A stretch of 64,000 bases of DNA from Gammaproteobacteria bacterium (GCA_018822845.1 JAHJJD010000022.1:1-64000), one strand, 5' to 3'; shown: positions 27,637 to 40,707, counted from the first letter of the stretch. The notes: generated by a model not told the origin, from the letters alone. Translations and numbers: made by a program.

Positions 27637-28584
27637 ATGAGTCAGGAAGAAACACAAGCGATCCAGGCATTAAAAGATGTCGCCATGGAGGGGATCAAGG
27701 AGCAGCGGCGTGCGCGGCGCTGGGGGATTTTTTTCAAGCTGTTTTTCGTCATTTATATGCTGGTTTTACTGATCGCGTTGATTGGTACGGGCGCGTCCGA
27801 CGGCAAATTGACCGATGCGGATGAAATTACCGCTGTCGTCGACATCAATGGCGTCATCATGGATGGTGCACTGGCCAGTGCAGATATGGTCATCCCGTCA
27901 TTGAAAGATGCTTTTGAGCACAAAAAGACCAAGGGCGTGATCCTGCGCTGCAACAGTCCCGGCGGTAGCCCGGTGCAATCCGGCATCATTAATGATGAAA
28001 TCAGGCGTCTGAAAACCGAGCACAAGGATATTCCTGTGTATGCGGTGATTTCCGACCTGTGTGCTTCCGGTGGTTACTATATCGCGGCAGCAGCAGATGA
28101 AATCTACGCGGACAAGGCCAGCATCGTCGGTTCCATCGGGGTGCGCATGGATAATTTCGGCGCAGTGGAACTGATGGAAAAGCTGGGCGTGGAACGGCGT
28201 CTCTATACGGCAGGAGCCAACAAGGGAATGCTTGATCCATTCTTGCCTGAAAACGAAACACAGGTGCAGCATGTGCAGAAAATGCTCGATACCACTCATC
28301 AGCAGTTTATCAAGGTTGTGAAAGAAGGGCGTGGTGAGCGCCTTAAAGAAAACCCGGACATCTTTTCCGGCCTGTTCTGGACGGGTGAAGATGCAGTCAA
28401 TCTGGGGCTGATCGACGGTTTGGGCAGTGATGCCTATGTTGCCCGTGAACTGATCAAGGCAGAGGAAATGGTCAATTTCACCTCTGAAAAAGATCTGCTG
28501 GAACGCATCAGCGAACGGGTGGAATCATCCGTGCGCTTGATGATGGGCAGTGGCGATGCCACCCCTCGAACGGTATTGCGTTGA
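27637..28584 (+). CDS. S49-family peptidase (SppA-like)
   Basis: LRCNSPGGSPVQSGIINDEIRRLK...DLCASGGYYIAAAADEIYADKASIVGSIGV. Confidence 0.9.
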   Translation: MSQEETQAIQALKDVAMEGIKEQRRARRWGIFFKLFFVIYMLVLLIALIGTGASDGKLTDADEITAVVDINGVIMDGALASADMVIPSLKDAFEHKKTKGVILRCNSPGGSPVQSGIINDEIRRLKTEHKDIPVYAVISDLCASGGYYIAAAADEIYADKASIVGSIGVRMDNFGAVELMEKLGVERRLYTAGANKGMLDPFLPENETQVQHVQKMLDTTHQQFIKVVKEGRGERLKENPDIFSGLFWTGEDAVNLGLIDGLGSDAYVARELIKAEEMVNFTSEKDLLERISERVESSVRLMMGSGDATPRTVLR

Positions 28585-28587
28585 ACC

Positions 28588-29061
28588 ATGCTGGATGAAC
28601 TGTTACAACAACTGACGGATGCGCTGAAAGCCAGGGGCTGGATGCTGGCTACGGCGGAATCCTGCACTGGCGGCTGGATCGCCAAGGTCTGTACCGATTT
28701 GGCAGGGAGTTCCGGGTGGTTCGAGCGCGGTTTCGTCACTTACAGCAATGAAGCCAAGCAGGACATGCTGGGGGTGAAAACCGCAACGCTGGCGCAACAT
28801 GGCGCAGTCAGCGAGGCGGTGACTGCGGAAATGGCAGTTGGCGCATTACAGCATTCCCGCGCACAGGTCGCTGTGTCAGTCAGCGGCATTGCCGGGCCGG
28901 GGGGCGCAACACTCACAAAACCGGTTGGTACGGTTTGTTTCGGCTGGGCGGTTAAAGATGGGGCAGTCCGTACTGAAACCTGCCATTTCGAGGGTGATCG
29001 TGAGGCCGTGCGCCAACAGTCGGTTGAACATGCCCTGCGGGGTGTGTTGCATCTGTTATAG
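28588..29061 (+). CDS. CinA-family protein (nicotinamide-nucleotide amidohydrolase, PncC-like)
   Basis: LATAESCTGGWIAKVCTDLAGSSGWFERGFVTYSNEAKQDMLGV...SGIAGPGG. Confidence 0.9.
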   Translation: MLDELLQQLTDALKARGWMLATAESCTGGWIAKVCTDLAGSSGWFERGFVTYSNEAKQDMLGVKTATLAQHGAVSEAVTAEMAVGALQHSRAQVAVSVSGIAGPGGATLTKPVGTVCFGWAVKDGAVRTETCHFEGDREAVRQQSVEHALRGVLHLL

Positions 29062-29132
29062 GGCTTGCGCATCCGCTTGGGCAAGGCTAGGCTTCATCCT
29101 CAACGATCCATTACTTGCAGGAAGTCCCAGCC

Positions 29133-32100
29133 ATGAGCAGCGCCCGCGACCTTTTCCTGTTCGACAGCGAACAACTCCATGCCCTTGCCGATGCCGAAAC
29201 CGTCCGCCGGGGGCTGGCCTGGTTCAAGGAAAACCGGGTCACAGGAGTGGATCACGATGAAGCGCATTTGTGGGCGGCAGTGGAGGATGAGAATGGCGAT
29301 GTGCCCAACAGCGAAGTGTGGTTCGACGCTGATGGCGAAATGCACATCCGTTGTGATTGTGGGGGGAATCAACATCAGGTTTGCGCCCACGTCGTCGCCG
29401 CATTGTATGCCCATGCCAACCATACCAGCGAGCAGGCGTTGCTGGGGGCGACCGAAACCGCCATCGAATGGCGCGTCAAGCGCGGACGCACCGAAGTCGA
29501 GGTGGAGCCGCTCGGTGATACACTCTGGTTCGGCGCGTGGAAAGCCGGTTCAATCACCACCGACAAGCTTTTTTCCCATACCTACCGGGTCAATATCCGC
29601 TCACTGGAACAACGTAGCAATTACTGCACCTGCCCCGATTTCGCCACTAACCAGTTGGGTACCTGCAAACACATCGAAGGTGTGCTGCACAAGCTCAGCA
29701 AGCGCCGTGATTACGCCAAACTGAAAAAGCAGCCTGCGCCGATCCCCTACGTCTACCTCAACTGGGATGCGCCGCAGCCGCCGCAAATCACCCTGCACAG
29801 CACTGCCGGTATGGACGCAGGTTTGCGCAAGTTGTGTGACCAGTATTTCGACGCCACTGGAAACTTTGCCCAGCCGTTGCCGGACAGTTTTTTCCGCTTT
29901 GCCGGGGAAGTGCAGGATCGCGCCGATATTGATGTGGGCGAAGATGCGCAAGGCTACGCCCGTCGCCTGGCCGAACGTGCCAGCCAGCAGATGCGGGCGC
30001 AGGATATCCACGCCCAGATCACTGCTTCCGGCGGGCATCTGCCGGGCATCAAGGCGAAACTGTACCCGTACCAGGTCGAAGGGGTGGCGTTCCTTGCCGC
30101 CAACGGACGTGCCCTGCTGGCGGACGACATGGGGCTGGGCAAGACCTTGCAGGCCATTTCCGCCGCCAGTTGGCTGTACCGCACCGCGCAGGCGAAAAAG
30201 GTGCTGATCGTTTGCCCGGCTTCCCTCAAGCAGCAATGGGCGCGGGAAATCGAAAAATTTAGCGGGCATCAGGCGCACATCATCCAGGGTTCGCCGGAAG
30301 CGCGTGGGGTGCAGTACCGGCGCGGTGACGGTTTCTACATCCTCAACTACGAACTGGTGCTACGCGACCTGTCGGTGATCAACAGCATCCTCAGCCCCGA
30401 TTTGCTGATCCTTGACGAAGCGCAGCGCATCAAGAACTGGCAGACCAAGATAGCCACGGCGGTCAAGCGGGTGGAATCGCGTTACGCCTTCGTGCTGTCC
30501 GGCACGCCGCTGGAAAACCGGCTGGAAGATCTCTACAGCCTGATGCAAGTGGTCGATCCGCATGTGTTGGGGCCATTGTGGCGCTATTTCGCCGATTTTC
30601 ACATCACCGACGAGCGCGGCAAGGTGCTGGGTTACCGCAACCTTTCTGCCTTGCGCCAGCGGCTGGCTCCGGTAATGTTGCGGCGCGACCGGCGGCTGGT
30701 CAGTGACCAGTTGCCCCGGCGTATCGAACAGCGGCTGGATGTCGCCATGACCCAGGCGCAACTGGAACTGCACGATGCTGCCATGCAGGCCGCCGGTTCC
30801 CTGGCGCGGCTGATGAAACGCCGCCCGCTGACCCCCAGTGAGCAGAACCGTTTCATGTCATCGCTGCAACAGGCGCGCATGGCCTGCAACGCCGCCGGGC
30901 TGGTGGATAAGGAAACCGAAGGCTCGCCCAAGCTGGATGAGCTGGAAAACATCATCAGCGAACTGTGTGTGCAGTCCGGCCTCAAAGCGGTGGTATTTTC
31001 GCAGTGGGAACTGATGACGCAGATGGTGGAAGAGCGCCTGCGCAGGATGGGGGTGGGTTGCGTGCGTTTGCATGGCGGTGTGCCGACCGCCAAACGCGGT
31101 GACCTGATGGACCGGTTCCGCGACGATGACGCCATTCAGGTATTCATTTCCACCGATGCGGGCGGCACCGGGTTGAACCTGCAAAATGCCGCCGTGCTGG
31201 TCAACCTCGACATGCCGTGGAACCCGGCAGTGCTCGACCAGCGCATTGCCCGCATTCACCGCCTGGGGCAGAAGGAGGTGGTGCAGATCGTGCTGATGGT
31301 CGCCAGTGATTCCTACGAGGAACGGGTGATGGCGCTGGTCAAGGGCAAGCGCCACCTGTTCGACAACGTGATTGACCCGGACGCCAGCGAGGATGTGGTA
31401 GGCGTCAGCCGCAAGCTGCTCGACGTGCTGTCGGAAGAGTTGGCAGGCGCGGAGCCGGAGACGGTAGCGCCAGCAAAACCCGAAGCTGAAACTGAGGTTA
31501 TGGCAGAAGCTGTAGCGGAACTGCCCGAAGAACCCACCGCCAGCGCCGAAGTGACAGCAGCAGAGCCAGCCAAACCGTATAAGGCACCATCTGACGATGG
31601 CGTGGAAGACAGCTTGCGCACCTGCATCCTCAATATCCAGCAGCATTTCGGCAAGCGGGTGGAGCGGATACTCGGTAGTGGCGGTGGCCTGCTGGTGGTG
31701 CTGGATCAGGTTTCAGATGCCGATGACCAACAGGCTGCGCAACTGGGCGGCGAAATCCCGGTCGCCCTGCTGGATCCACGCACTTTGCGCAGCCTGCAAC
31801 GCTTGGGTGCCGCATCCCCGGTGAAGGATGCCACGCCTTATTACGATGCAGAAGAAGCCGGGGAAGCGGAGCCGCCGGTTTCACGCCTGCTGGCACTGGC
31901 GCAGCAAAAGCTTCAGGCCGCTGAGGTCTTGCTGGAACAGGGCATGACCGGCGTACCGGCGGAGTTGCTGGTGTCAGCTTTACTGAATGCGGCGGCGGCA
32001 CGCGGCGGGCTGGAGCAAGCGCCTGCTGCGGCTGAAGCCGGGGTATGGGTGTATGCCCAGGCGCTGCCGAATGGCTGGCTGGATCAGGAGCAGGCCGGGA

Positions 32101-32207
32101 CAGTCATCCGCGCCCTCGCGCTGACGCAATCGCCGCTATTGCCGGAAGCCTTGCTGGAGCAGTTGCTGGACGATGTGCACGGGTTTATGGGGATGGTGGC
32201 GGCGTGA
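29133..32207 (+). CDS. SWIM zinc-finger SNF2/DEAD-box helicase
   Basis: CTCPDFATNQLGTCKHI (SWIM); LADDMGLGKTLQAI; LDEAQRIKNW; helicase C motif STDAGGTGLNLQ. Confidence 0.9.
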   Translation: MSSARDLFLFDSEQLHALADAETVRRGLAWFKENRVTGVDHDEAHLWAAVEDENGDVPNSEVWFDADGEMHIRCDCGGNQHQVCAHVVAALYAHANHTSEQALLGATETAIEWRVKRGRTEVEVEPLGDTLWFGAWKAGSITTDKLFSHTYRVNIRSLEQRSNYCTCPDFATNQLGTCKHIEGVLHKLSKRRDYAKLKKQPAPIPYVYLNWDAPQPPQITLHSTAGMDAGLRKLCDQYFDATGNFAQPLPDSFFRFAGEVQDRADIDVGEDAQGYARRLAERASQQMRAQDIHAQITASGGHLPGIKAKLYPYQVEGVAFLAANGRALLADDMGLGKTLQAISAASWLYRTAQAKKVLIVCPASLKQQWAREIEKFSGHQAHIIQGSPEARGVQYRRGDGFYILNYELVLRDLSVINSILSPDLLILDEAQRIKNWQTKIATAVKRVESRYAFVLSGTPLENRLEDLYSLMQVVDPHVLGPLWRYFADFHITDERGKVLGYRNLSALRQRLAPVMLRRDRRLVSDQLPRRIEQRLDVAMTQAQLELHDAAMQAAGSLARLMKRRPLTPSEQNRFMSSLQQARMACNAAGLVDKETEGSPKLDELENIISELCVQSGLKAVVFSQWELMTQMVEERLRRMGVGCVRLHGGVPTAKRGDLMDRFRDDDAIQVFISTDAGGTGLNLQNAAVLVNLDMPWNPAVLDQRIARIHRLGQKEVVQIVLMVASDSYEERVMALVKGKRHLFDNVIDPDASEDVVGVSRKLLDVLSEELAGAEPETVAPAKPEAETEVMAEAVAELPEEPTASAEVTAAEPAKPYKAPSDDGVEDSLRTCILNIQQHFGKRVERILGSGGGLLVVLDQVSDADDQQAAQLGGEIPVALLDPRTLRSLQRLGAASPVKDATPYYDAEEAGEAEPPVSRLLALAQQKLQAAEVLLEQGMTGVPAELLVSALLNAAAARGGLEQAPAAAEAGVWVYAQALPNGWLDQEQAGTVIRALALTQSPLLPEALLEQLLDDVHGFMGMVAA

Positions 32208-32281
32208 GGCTATGGCCGGTGGGGTTTCTTTTTCCAGTATGTTAGTCTTGATCCAACAGTAACTATTCAGGAGGTCTCGAT

Positions 32282-32722
32282 ATGGCGAACGTCGCTTACG
32301 ATCAGGATCTTTACACTTGGGCGCAACAACAGGCCGCGCTACTGCGCGAACGCAAGTTTGATCAAGTGGACTGGGAACACATCATCGAGGAAGTCGAAGA
32401 CATGAGCAAATCCGAAAAACGGGCGTTGGAATCGTTTCTGGAAACCTTGCTCATGCACTTGCTGAAATGGCAATACGAACCAAGCCATCAGTCACGTAGT
32501 TGGAAGTTCACTATCATTGAGCAACGTAAACGTATCGGGCGGCATCTCAAAGAAAACCCCGGTTTGAAAAACAGGTTACCGGAAGTCATTGAGTCTGCCT
32601 ACGAATACGCGGTGTCAGGTGCTGTGCGTGAAACCGGGCTTGCACCGGAGGTGTTTCCCGAAATCTGCCCGTGGACGTTTGAGCAATTTGTGGATAACGA
32701 CTTTTGGCCTGAAATTGCGTAA
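32282..32722 (+). CDS. DUF29-family protein
   Basis: YDQDLYTWAQQQAALLRERKFDQVDWEHIIEEVEDMSKSEKRALES is a DUF29 signature. Confidence 0.88.
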   Translation: MANVAYDQDLYTWAQQQAALLRERKFDQVDWEHIIEEVEDMSKSEKRALESFLETLLMHLLKWQYEPSHQSRSWKFTIIEQRKRIGRHLKENPGLKNRLPEVIESAYEYAVSGAVRETGLAPEVFPEICPWTFEQFVDNDFWPEIA

Positions 32723-32870
32723 CTGTTCAGACCCCGATGCCGTTTTGAAGAAACCCCATCCTGACCTTCCCCCGCAAGGAGGGTGGGTTGAGGCACGAAT
32801 CCCACCACCCCGCTTGTACCCGTTATTTTTGGGGTATACTCAAGCCATGACAGGCACGGAATAACAGGCG

Positions 32871-34424
32871 ATGAAAAAACTTCCCATCGGTATCAGCACC
32901 TTATCCAGCATCATTGACGATGGTTATGTTTATGTCGATAAAACCGCCTACGTCCAGCAATTGGTGGAGTCCGGCAAGTATTACTTTCTGTCGCGCCCGC
33001 GCCGCTTCGGCAAATCACTGCTGGTCGATACCTTGCATCAACTGTTTGCTGGCAATGAGCCGTTATTCCGTGGGCTGCACATCCACCCGCACTGGGACTG
33101 GTCAGTGCAATACCCTGTCATTGCCATCAATTTTGCCGATGGTTTCCTGAAAAGCCGGGCGGAACTGGAGCGGCGCATCCGCTTCATTCTACGCTTGAAC
33201 CAACAGCGGTTGGGAGTCACGTGTACCGATCAGGATGATCCGGCAAGTTGTTTTACAGACCTGATCCACGCGGCTAAAGCCAAGCACGGTCAGAATGTCG
33301 TCATCCTGATCGACGAATACGACAAGCCCATGCTCGACAGCATTACCGATCAAGCCGTGATGGATGAGATGCGTGACGGGCTGAAAAACCTGTATTCCGT
33401 CATCAAAGGGCAGGATGAGGCTATCCGCTTTGTCTTGCTGACGGGCGTAAGCAAATTCTCCAAAGTCTCCATTTTCAGCGGCATAAACAATCTGGAAGAC
33501 ATCACGCTGGATGCACGTTACTCAGCACTGTGTGGTTACACCCAGACAGAGTTGGAACAGTATTTCAACGAACACCTGCAAGATGTAAACAAGCATGAGG
33601 TGAGGGACTGGTATAATGGCTACAACTGGCTGGGGGAGAGTGTCTACAATCCGTTCGACATCCTGTTGTTCATTGCTAAAGACAAACAATTCCGCAATTA
33701 CTGGTTTGAAACCGGCACGCCAGGTTTTTTGGTGGAGCTGCTGAAAACCCGCTATTATCACCTGCCTGATTTTGAGGCAATTGAGGCCAGCGAAGCCCAG
33801 TTGGGTGATTTCGACATGAACCATATCAGTCTGGAAACCTTGCTGTTCCAGACTGGCTACCTGACCATCAAACGTACTGACACGCTGTTTGATGAGCCGA
33901 TTTTCCTGCTCAGTTACCCCAACCGCGAAGTGCGTTCCAGTTTCAACCAGATGGTGATGGACCGTTACCTCACCGAGCAACTGCCGGAACGTTTGCCGTT
34001 CCTGCGGGCATTGCTGAAAAACGATTTTGCCACCCTGCAACAGCGTTTCACCTTGTTGTTTGACAATATTGCCCACCAGAATTACACCCAAAACAACATT
34101 GCCCACTACGAAGGTTACTATGCGGCGGTGATGTACTCTTTCATTTGCGCCATGGGGCTGGATACGGTGGTGGAAGATAGCCACAACAAGGGGCGCATTG
34201 ATCTGGCCTTGCGCTTCAAACTGCCTGATGGGCAGCGGCAGGTCTACATTTTCGAGTTCAAGGTGCTGGATGGCGACCAGCCCGATGGTAGCGCCATGAA
34301 GCAGATCAAGGACAAGGATTACGCCGCCAAGTACAACGACGGGCAAAACCGCATCTTTCTGATTGGTATCGAGTTCAGCAAAATCACCCGCAACATCATT
34401 GGATTTGATTGGGAACAAGCGTAA
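32871..34424 (+). CDS. AAA-ATPase-like / PD-(D/E)XK nuclease-like protein (PF09820-PF08011 type)
   Basis: PIGISTLSSIIDDGYVYVDKTAYVQQLVESGKYYFLSRPRRFGKSLLVDTL and C-terminal GRIDLALRF...YIFEFKV. Confidence 0.88.
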   Translation: MKKLPIGISTLSSIIDDGYVYVDKTAYVQQLVESGKYYFLSRPRRFGKSLLVDTLHQLFAGNEPLFRGLHIHPHWDWSVQYPVIAINFADGFLKSRAELERRIRFILRLNQQRLGVTCTDQDDPASCFTDLIHAAKAKHGQNVVILIDEYDKPMLDSITDQAVMDEMRDGLKNLYSVIKGQDEAIRFVLLTGVSKFSKVSIFSGINNLEDITLDARYSALCGYTQTELEQYFNEHLQDVNKHEVRDWYNGYNWLGESVYNPFDILLFIAKDKQFRNYWFETGTPGFLVELLKTRYYHLPDFEAIEASEAQLGDFDMNHISLETLLFQTGYLTIKRTDTLFDEPIFLLSYPNREVRSSFNQMVMDRYLTEQLPERLPFLRALLKNDFATLQQRFTLLFDNIAHQNYTQNNIAHYEGYYAAVMYSFICAMGLDTVVEDSHNKGRIDLALRFKLPDGQRQVYIFEFKVLDGDQPDGSAMKQIKDKDYAAKYNDGQNRIFLIGIEFSKITRNIIGFDWEQA

Positions 34425-34533
34425 TACCTGAAAATCCCCGCTTTCATCTTCCAACATTGGCTTGCAACAGGTCATTGTGGAATAATCGCGACTTTCACAC
34501 CACCTGAACACAGACTACCAAAGGAGTGTCCGC

Positions 34534-35583
34534 ATGGACGAGAACAAGAAAAAAGCCCTCGCCGCCGCGCTAGGCCAGATTGAGCGCCAGTTCGGCAAGG
34601 GTGCAGTAATGCGCATGGGTGACTCCACCGCCGCCAAGGATATTGAAGTCATTTCCACCGGCTCACTGGGGCTGGATATTGCCTTGGGTATTGGTGGCTT
34701 GCCGAGAGGCCGTGTGATCGAAATTTACGGCCCGGAATCTTCCGGCAAAACCACCCTGACCCTGCAAGTGATTGCCGAATGCCAAAAGCTGGGCGGGACG
34801 GCAGCTTTCGTCGATGCGGAACATGCGCTTGACCCGATTTATGCGCAAAAACTAGGCGTCAATGTGGATGACCTGTTGGTTTCCCAGCCTGACAATGGTG
34901 AACAGGCGCTGGAAATTACCGATATGCTGGTGCGTTCCAGTGCGGTCGACATCGTGGTGGTCGACTCGGTGGCGGCATTGACACCAAAGGCTGAAATTGA
35001 AGGCGACATGGGCGATTCCCACGTTGGTTTGCAGGCGCGTCTGATGTCTCAGGCACTGCGCAAACTGACCGGTAACATCAAGCGCTCCAACACCATGGTG
35101 ATTTTCATCAACCAGATCCGTATGAAAATCGGGGTGATGTTCGGCAATCCGGAAACAACTACTGGCGGTAATGCGCTGAAGTTTTATTCCTCGGTACGTC
35201 TGGACATCCGCCGCATCGGTGCGATCAAGAAAGGTGATGAAATCACCGGTTCTGAAACCCGCGTCAAAGTGGTCAAGAACAAGGTGGCACCACCGTTCAA
35301 GCAGGCCGAGTTTGAAATCCTTTACGGCGAAGGCATTTCCCGCGAAGGCGAACTGGTTGACCTCGGCGTCAAACAGGGTCTGGTCGGCAAGGCGGGTGCT
35401 TGGTACAGCTACAAGGGTGAAAAGATTGGGCAGGGCAAGGATAATGCCCGCACCTACCTGAAAGAGCATCCGGAAATTGCCGCAGAAATTGAGCAGGCAG
35501 TGCGTGAAGCATTGTTGTCTACGCCCGGTTTTGGCGCAGTGTCTGATGAATCAGATGCTGATGTAGGTGGTGAAGACATTTGA
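34534..35583 (+). CDS. recA: Recombinase RecA
   Basis: [39 protein letters not shown] Walker A. Confidence 0.97.
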   Translation: MDENKKKALAAALGQIERQFGKGAVMRMGDSTAAKDIEVISTGSLGLDIALGIGGLPRGRVIEIYGPESSGKTTLTLQVIAECQKLGGTAAFVDAEHALDPIYAQKLGVNVDDLLVSQPDNGEQALEITDMLVRSSAVDIVVVDSVAALTPKAEIEGDMGDSHVGLQARLMSQALRKLTGNIKRSNTMVIFINQIRMKIGVMFGNPETTTGGNALKFYSSVRLDIRRIGAIKKGDEITGSETRVKVVKNKVAPPFKQAEFEILYGEGISREGELVDLGVKQGLVGKAGAWYSYKGEKIGQGKDNARTYLKEHPEIAAEIEQAVREALLSTPGFGAVSDESDADVGGEDI

Positions 35584-36038
35584 TGGATGAAATGCGGGAC
35601 TGTGAAAACATCGCTGTGCGCCTGTTGGCCCAGCGTGAACATTCCCGCAAGGAACTTGCGCAGAAATTGCGTCAGCGTTGTGACTGTGATACCGGTAGCT
35701 TGAACCAGCTTCTGGACAAATTGCAGGAGCGGGGGTATCTGGATGATACCCGGTTTGCGGGCGCTTTTGTCCGCTCATCCGTCACGCGGGGGCGGGGGCC
35801 ACAGCGGATTGCCCATGAATTACGCGAGCGCGGCGTGGATGATGTCACGGCTGCGCAGGCATTGGCGGAAGCCGATACCGACTGGTGGGCGTTGGCCAGT
35901 GAGCAGCGCGAGAAAAAATTTGGCGGGGCTATCCCTGCCGACTACAAGGAACGCGCCCGGCAGTCCCGATTTCTGGCCGGGCGCGGCTTTTATATGGATA
36001 CGATTAAAGCCGTTTTTCAACGTCGCGCGGAAAGTTAA
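35583..36038 (+). CDS. recX: Regulatory protein RecX
   Basis: Small basic helical protein overlapping the recA stop (TGATG); LLAQREHSRKELAQKLRQR...GYLDDTRFAGAFVRSSVTRGRGPQRIAHELRERGV. Confidence 0.92.
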   Translation: MDEMRDCENIAVRLLAQREHSRKELAQKLRQRCDCDTGSLNQLLDKLQERGYLDDTRFAGAFVRSSVTRGRGPQRIAHELRERGVDDVTAAQALAEADTDWWALASEQREKKFGGAIPADYKERARQSRFLAGRGFYMDTIKAVFQRRAES

Positions 36039-36056
36039 GCCGGTGTGGGTAGAGTC

Positions 36057-38669
<2,613 letters not shown>

Positions 38670-38699
38670 ATGGCTTGATTTATAGGTAAACAGTAAACA

Positions 38700-39929
38700 A
38701 TGGCACTGATCGTACAGAAATACGGTGGTACTTCCGTTGGCACTCCCGAGCGTATCGAGGCTGTTGCTGACCGGGTGATCCGCTGGAGGCAAAAGGGCAA
38801 TGATGTCATCGTGGTGGTTTCCGCGATGTCGGGCGAAACCAACAAACTGGTAAGCCTGATCAACGCCATCAACCCGCAGGGTTCAGAACGTGAGAAAGAC
38901 GCGATCCTTTCCACCGGTGAACAGGTCACGATTGGCCTGCTGGCACTGGCACTGGAAAAGAAAGGGCAACCCGCGCGTTCCTACACTGGCGCGCAGGTTC
39001 GCATCCTGACCGATGATGCCCATACCAAGGCGCGTATCCGCGACATCGATGCCGAACCAATCCGCAAGGATTTGGCTGAAGGCAAGGTGGTGGTCGTGGC
39101 TGGTTTCCAGGGTGTGGCCGAAGATGGCAGCATTACCACGCTTGGTCGGGGTGGTTCCGACACCACAGGCGTGGCGCTGGCAGTCGCGTTGAAAGCTGAT
39201 GAATGCCAGATTTACACCGATGTGGATGGTGTTTATACCACTGACCCGCGTGTTGAACCCAAGGCCCGCCATATCCCCAGCCTGTCGTTGGAAGAGATGC
39301 TGGAAATGGCCAGCCAGGGTTCCAAAGTTCTGCAAATCCGCTCTGTTGAATTTGCCTACAAATATGATATGCCTATCCGCGTGCTTTCCAGTTTTGATGA
39401 ATTTGATGAAGGTAAAAGCACGCTGGTCACTCGTGAGGAAGATGTAATGGAAGAAGTATCCGTCCGTGGTATTGCTTTTAACCGCGATGAAGCCCAGTTG
39501 ACCGTAACGGGCGTACCTGACCGCCCTGGCGTGGCGTACCAGATTCTGGGGCCGATTTCCGACGCCAACATCGAAGTCGACATGATTGTGCAGAATATCG
39601 GTTCCGATAGCACAACGGATTTCACTTTCACCGTGCATAAGAACGACTATGCCAAAGCTCGCCAAATCCTGTGCAAGACTGGCGAAGCGCTGGGAGCCAA
39701 GCAATGCACTGGCGACGAGAATATCGCCAAGGTCGCGATTGTGGGGGCAGGGATGCGTTCCCATGCGGGTGTCGCCAGTAAAATGTTTAAGACATTGGCA
39801 GACGAGGGTATCAATATCCGCATGATTTCCACTTCTGAAATCAAGGTTGCGGTTGTGGTGGATGAAAAGTATCTGGAACTGGCCGTCCGGGTATTGCACG
39901 AAGCATTCGGACTTGCCCAACCGGCATAA
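38700..39929 (+). CDS. lysC: Aspartate kinase
   Basis: MALIVQKYGGTSVGTPERIEAVADRV; ACT domains at the C-terminus. Confidence 0.95.
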   Translation: MALIVQKYGGTSVGTPERIEAVADRVIRWRQKGNDVIVVVSAMSGETNKLVSLINAINPQGSEREKDAILSTGEQVTIGLLALALEKKGQPARSYTGAQVRILTDDAHTKARIRDIDAEPIRKDLAEGKVVVVAGFQGVAEDGSITTLGRGGSDTTGVALAVALKADECQIYTDVDGVYTTDPRVEPKARHIPSLSLEEMLEMASQGSKVLQIRSVEFAYKYDMPIRVLSSFDEFDEGKSTLVTREEDVMEEVSVRGIAFNRDEAQLTVTGVPDRPGVAYQILGPISDANIEVDMIVQNIGSDSTTDFTFTVHKNDYAKARQILCKTGEALGAKQCTGDENIAKVAIVGAGMRSHAGVASKMFKTLADEGINIRMISTSEIKVAVVVDEKYLELAVRVLHEAFGLAQPA

Positions 39930-39953
39930 ATTGTTACTTTAAATACCCTTTAT

Positions 39954-39994
39954 ACCCGCTGTTGTAAATATGCTGCAATGGCGGGTTTATTTTT
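39954..39994 (+). terminator. Probable intrinsic terminator after lysC
   Basis: ACCCGC...GCGGGT followed by TTATTTTT. Confidence 0.6.
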
Positions 39995-40030
39995 GCTCAG
40001 AATCCTGATAAATAAGTAAAAAATTATGTT

Positions 40031-40070
40031 ACTGTTGCATTTTTCCACCATATGGTAAAAATGCAACAGT
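40031..40070. repeat. 40-nt near-perfect palindrome between lysC and csrA
   Basis: ACTGTTGCATTTTTCCACCATATGGTAAAAATGCAACAGT; 14-bp perfect arms around CC + ACCATATGGT. Confidence 0.85.
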
Positions 40071-40202
40071 AAGGCAGGATAGTTCAGCTTAAGTTAAGTC
40101 CTTATGTGTGATTGTTGAACATGCCTGCATACAGGGGTGAGGGCTTGATAAGGACTCACGGGGTTGGGTGATGTTAATACAGCAATATGGAGAGTTTGCG
40201 GT

Positions 40203-40403
40203 ATGTTAATACTGACGCGGAGGGTAGGAGAAACCCTCATGATTGGGGATGAAGTAAGCGTTACAGTTCTTGGTGTGAAAGGTAATCAGGTACGTCTGGG
40301 TATTAATGCACCCAAGGATGTTGCTGTGCATCGCGAAGAGATTTATGAGCGAATTCGTCACGAACATGTTGACCCTGTTACGTTCGACGAAAACTCAAAT
40401 TAG
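40203..40403 (+). CDS. csrA: Carbon storage regulator CsrA
   Basis: [51 protein letters not shown]. Confidence 0.96.
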   Translation: MLILTRRVGETLMIGDEVSVTVLGVKGNQVRLGINAPKDVAVHREEIYERIRHEHVDPVTFDENSN

Positions 40404-40459
40404 GTCTTTACCTTCCTTCAATTGGAAGGTATTCTTACCGCCTTCACTGAGTACCCTAT

Positions 40460-40550
40460 GGAGAGGTGGCCGAGAGGCCGAAGGCGCTCCCCTGCTAAGG
40501 GAGTATGGGCCAAAAGCCCATCGCGGGTTCGAATCCCGCCCTCTCCGCCA
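40460..40550 (+). tRNA. tRNA-Ser (anticodon GCT)
   Basis: ggagaggtggccgagaggccgaaggcgctcccctgctaagggagtatgggcc...gggttcgaatcccgccctctccgcca; long variable arm and encoded CCA. Confidence 0.95.
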
Positions 40551-40585
40551 TTCAGTTTTTGGTTAAACAAAAGTTAAATTTTTGC

Positions 40586-40614
40586 TTGACCACTTTCAGT
40601 GAAATGCGCATAAT
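40586..40614 (+). promoter_or_regulatory. Sigma-70-type promoter for tRNA-Arg
   Basis: TTGACC-N17-CATAAT just upstream of the tRNA. Confidence 0.6.
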
Positions 40615-40630
40615 GCGCGCCTCACTCAGC

Positions 40631-40707
40631 GCATCCGTAGCTCAGTTGGATAGAGTACCTGGCTACGAACCAGGTGGTCGGAGGTTCGAATCCTTCCGGA
40701 TGCGCCA
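40631..40707 (+). tRNA. tRNA-Arg (anticodon ACG)
   Basis: gcatccgtagctcagttggatagagtacctggctacgaaccaggtggtcggaggttcgaatccttccggatgcgcca. Confidence 0.95.

Noticed and set aside
33522-34511. 329-aa minus-strand ORF
   Set aside because: Antisense to the AAA-ATPase-like gene.
34425-34533. LexA box upstream of recA
   Set aside because: No CTGT-N8-ACAG-like site found by eye; SOS control cannot be supported from this sequence.
38883-39920. 345-aa minus-strand ORF
   Set aside because: Antisense to lysC, which is unambiguous.
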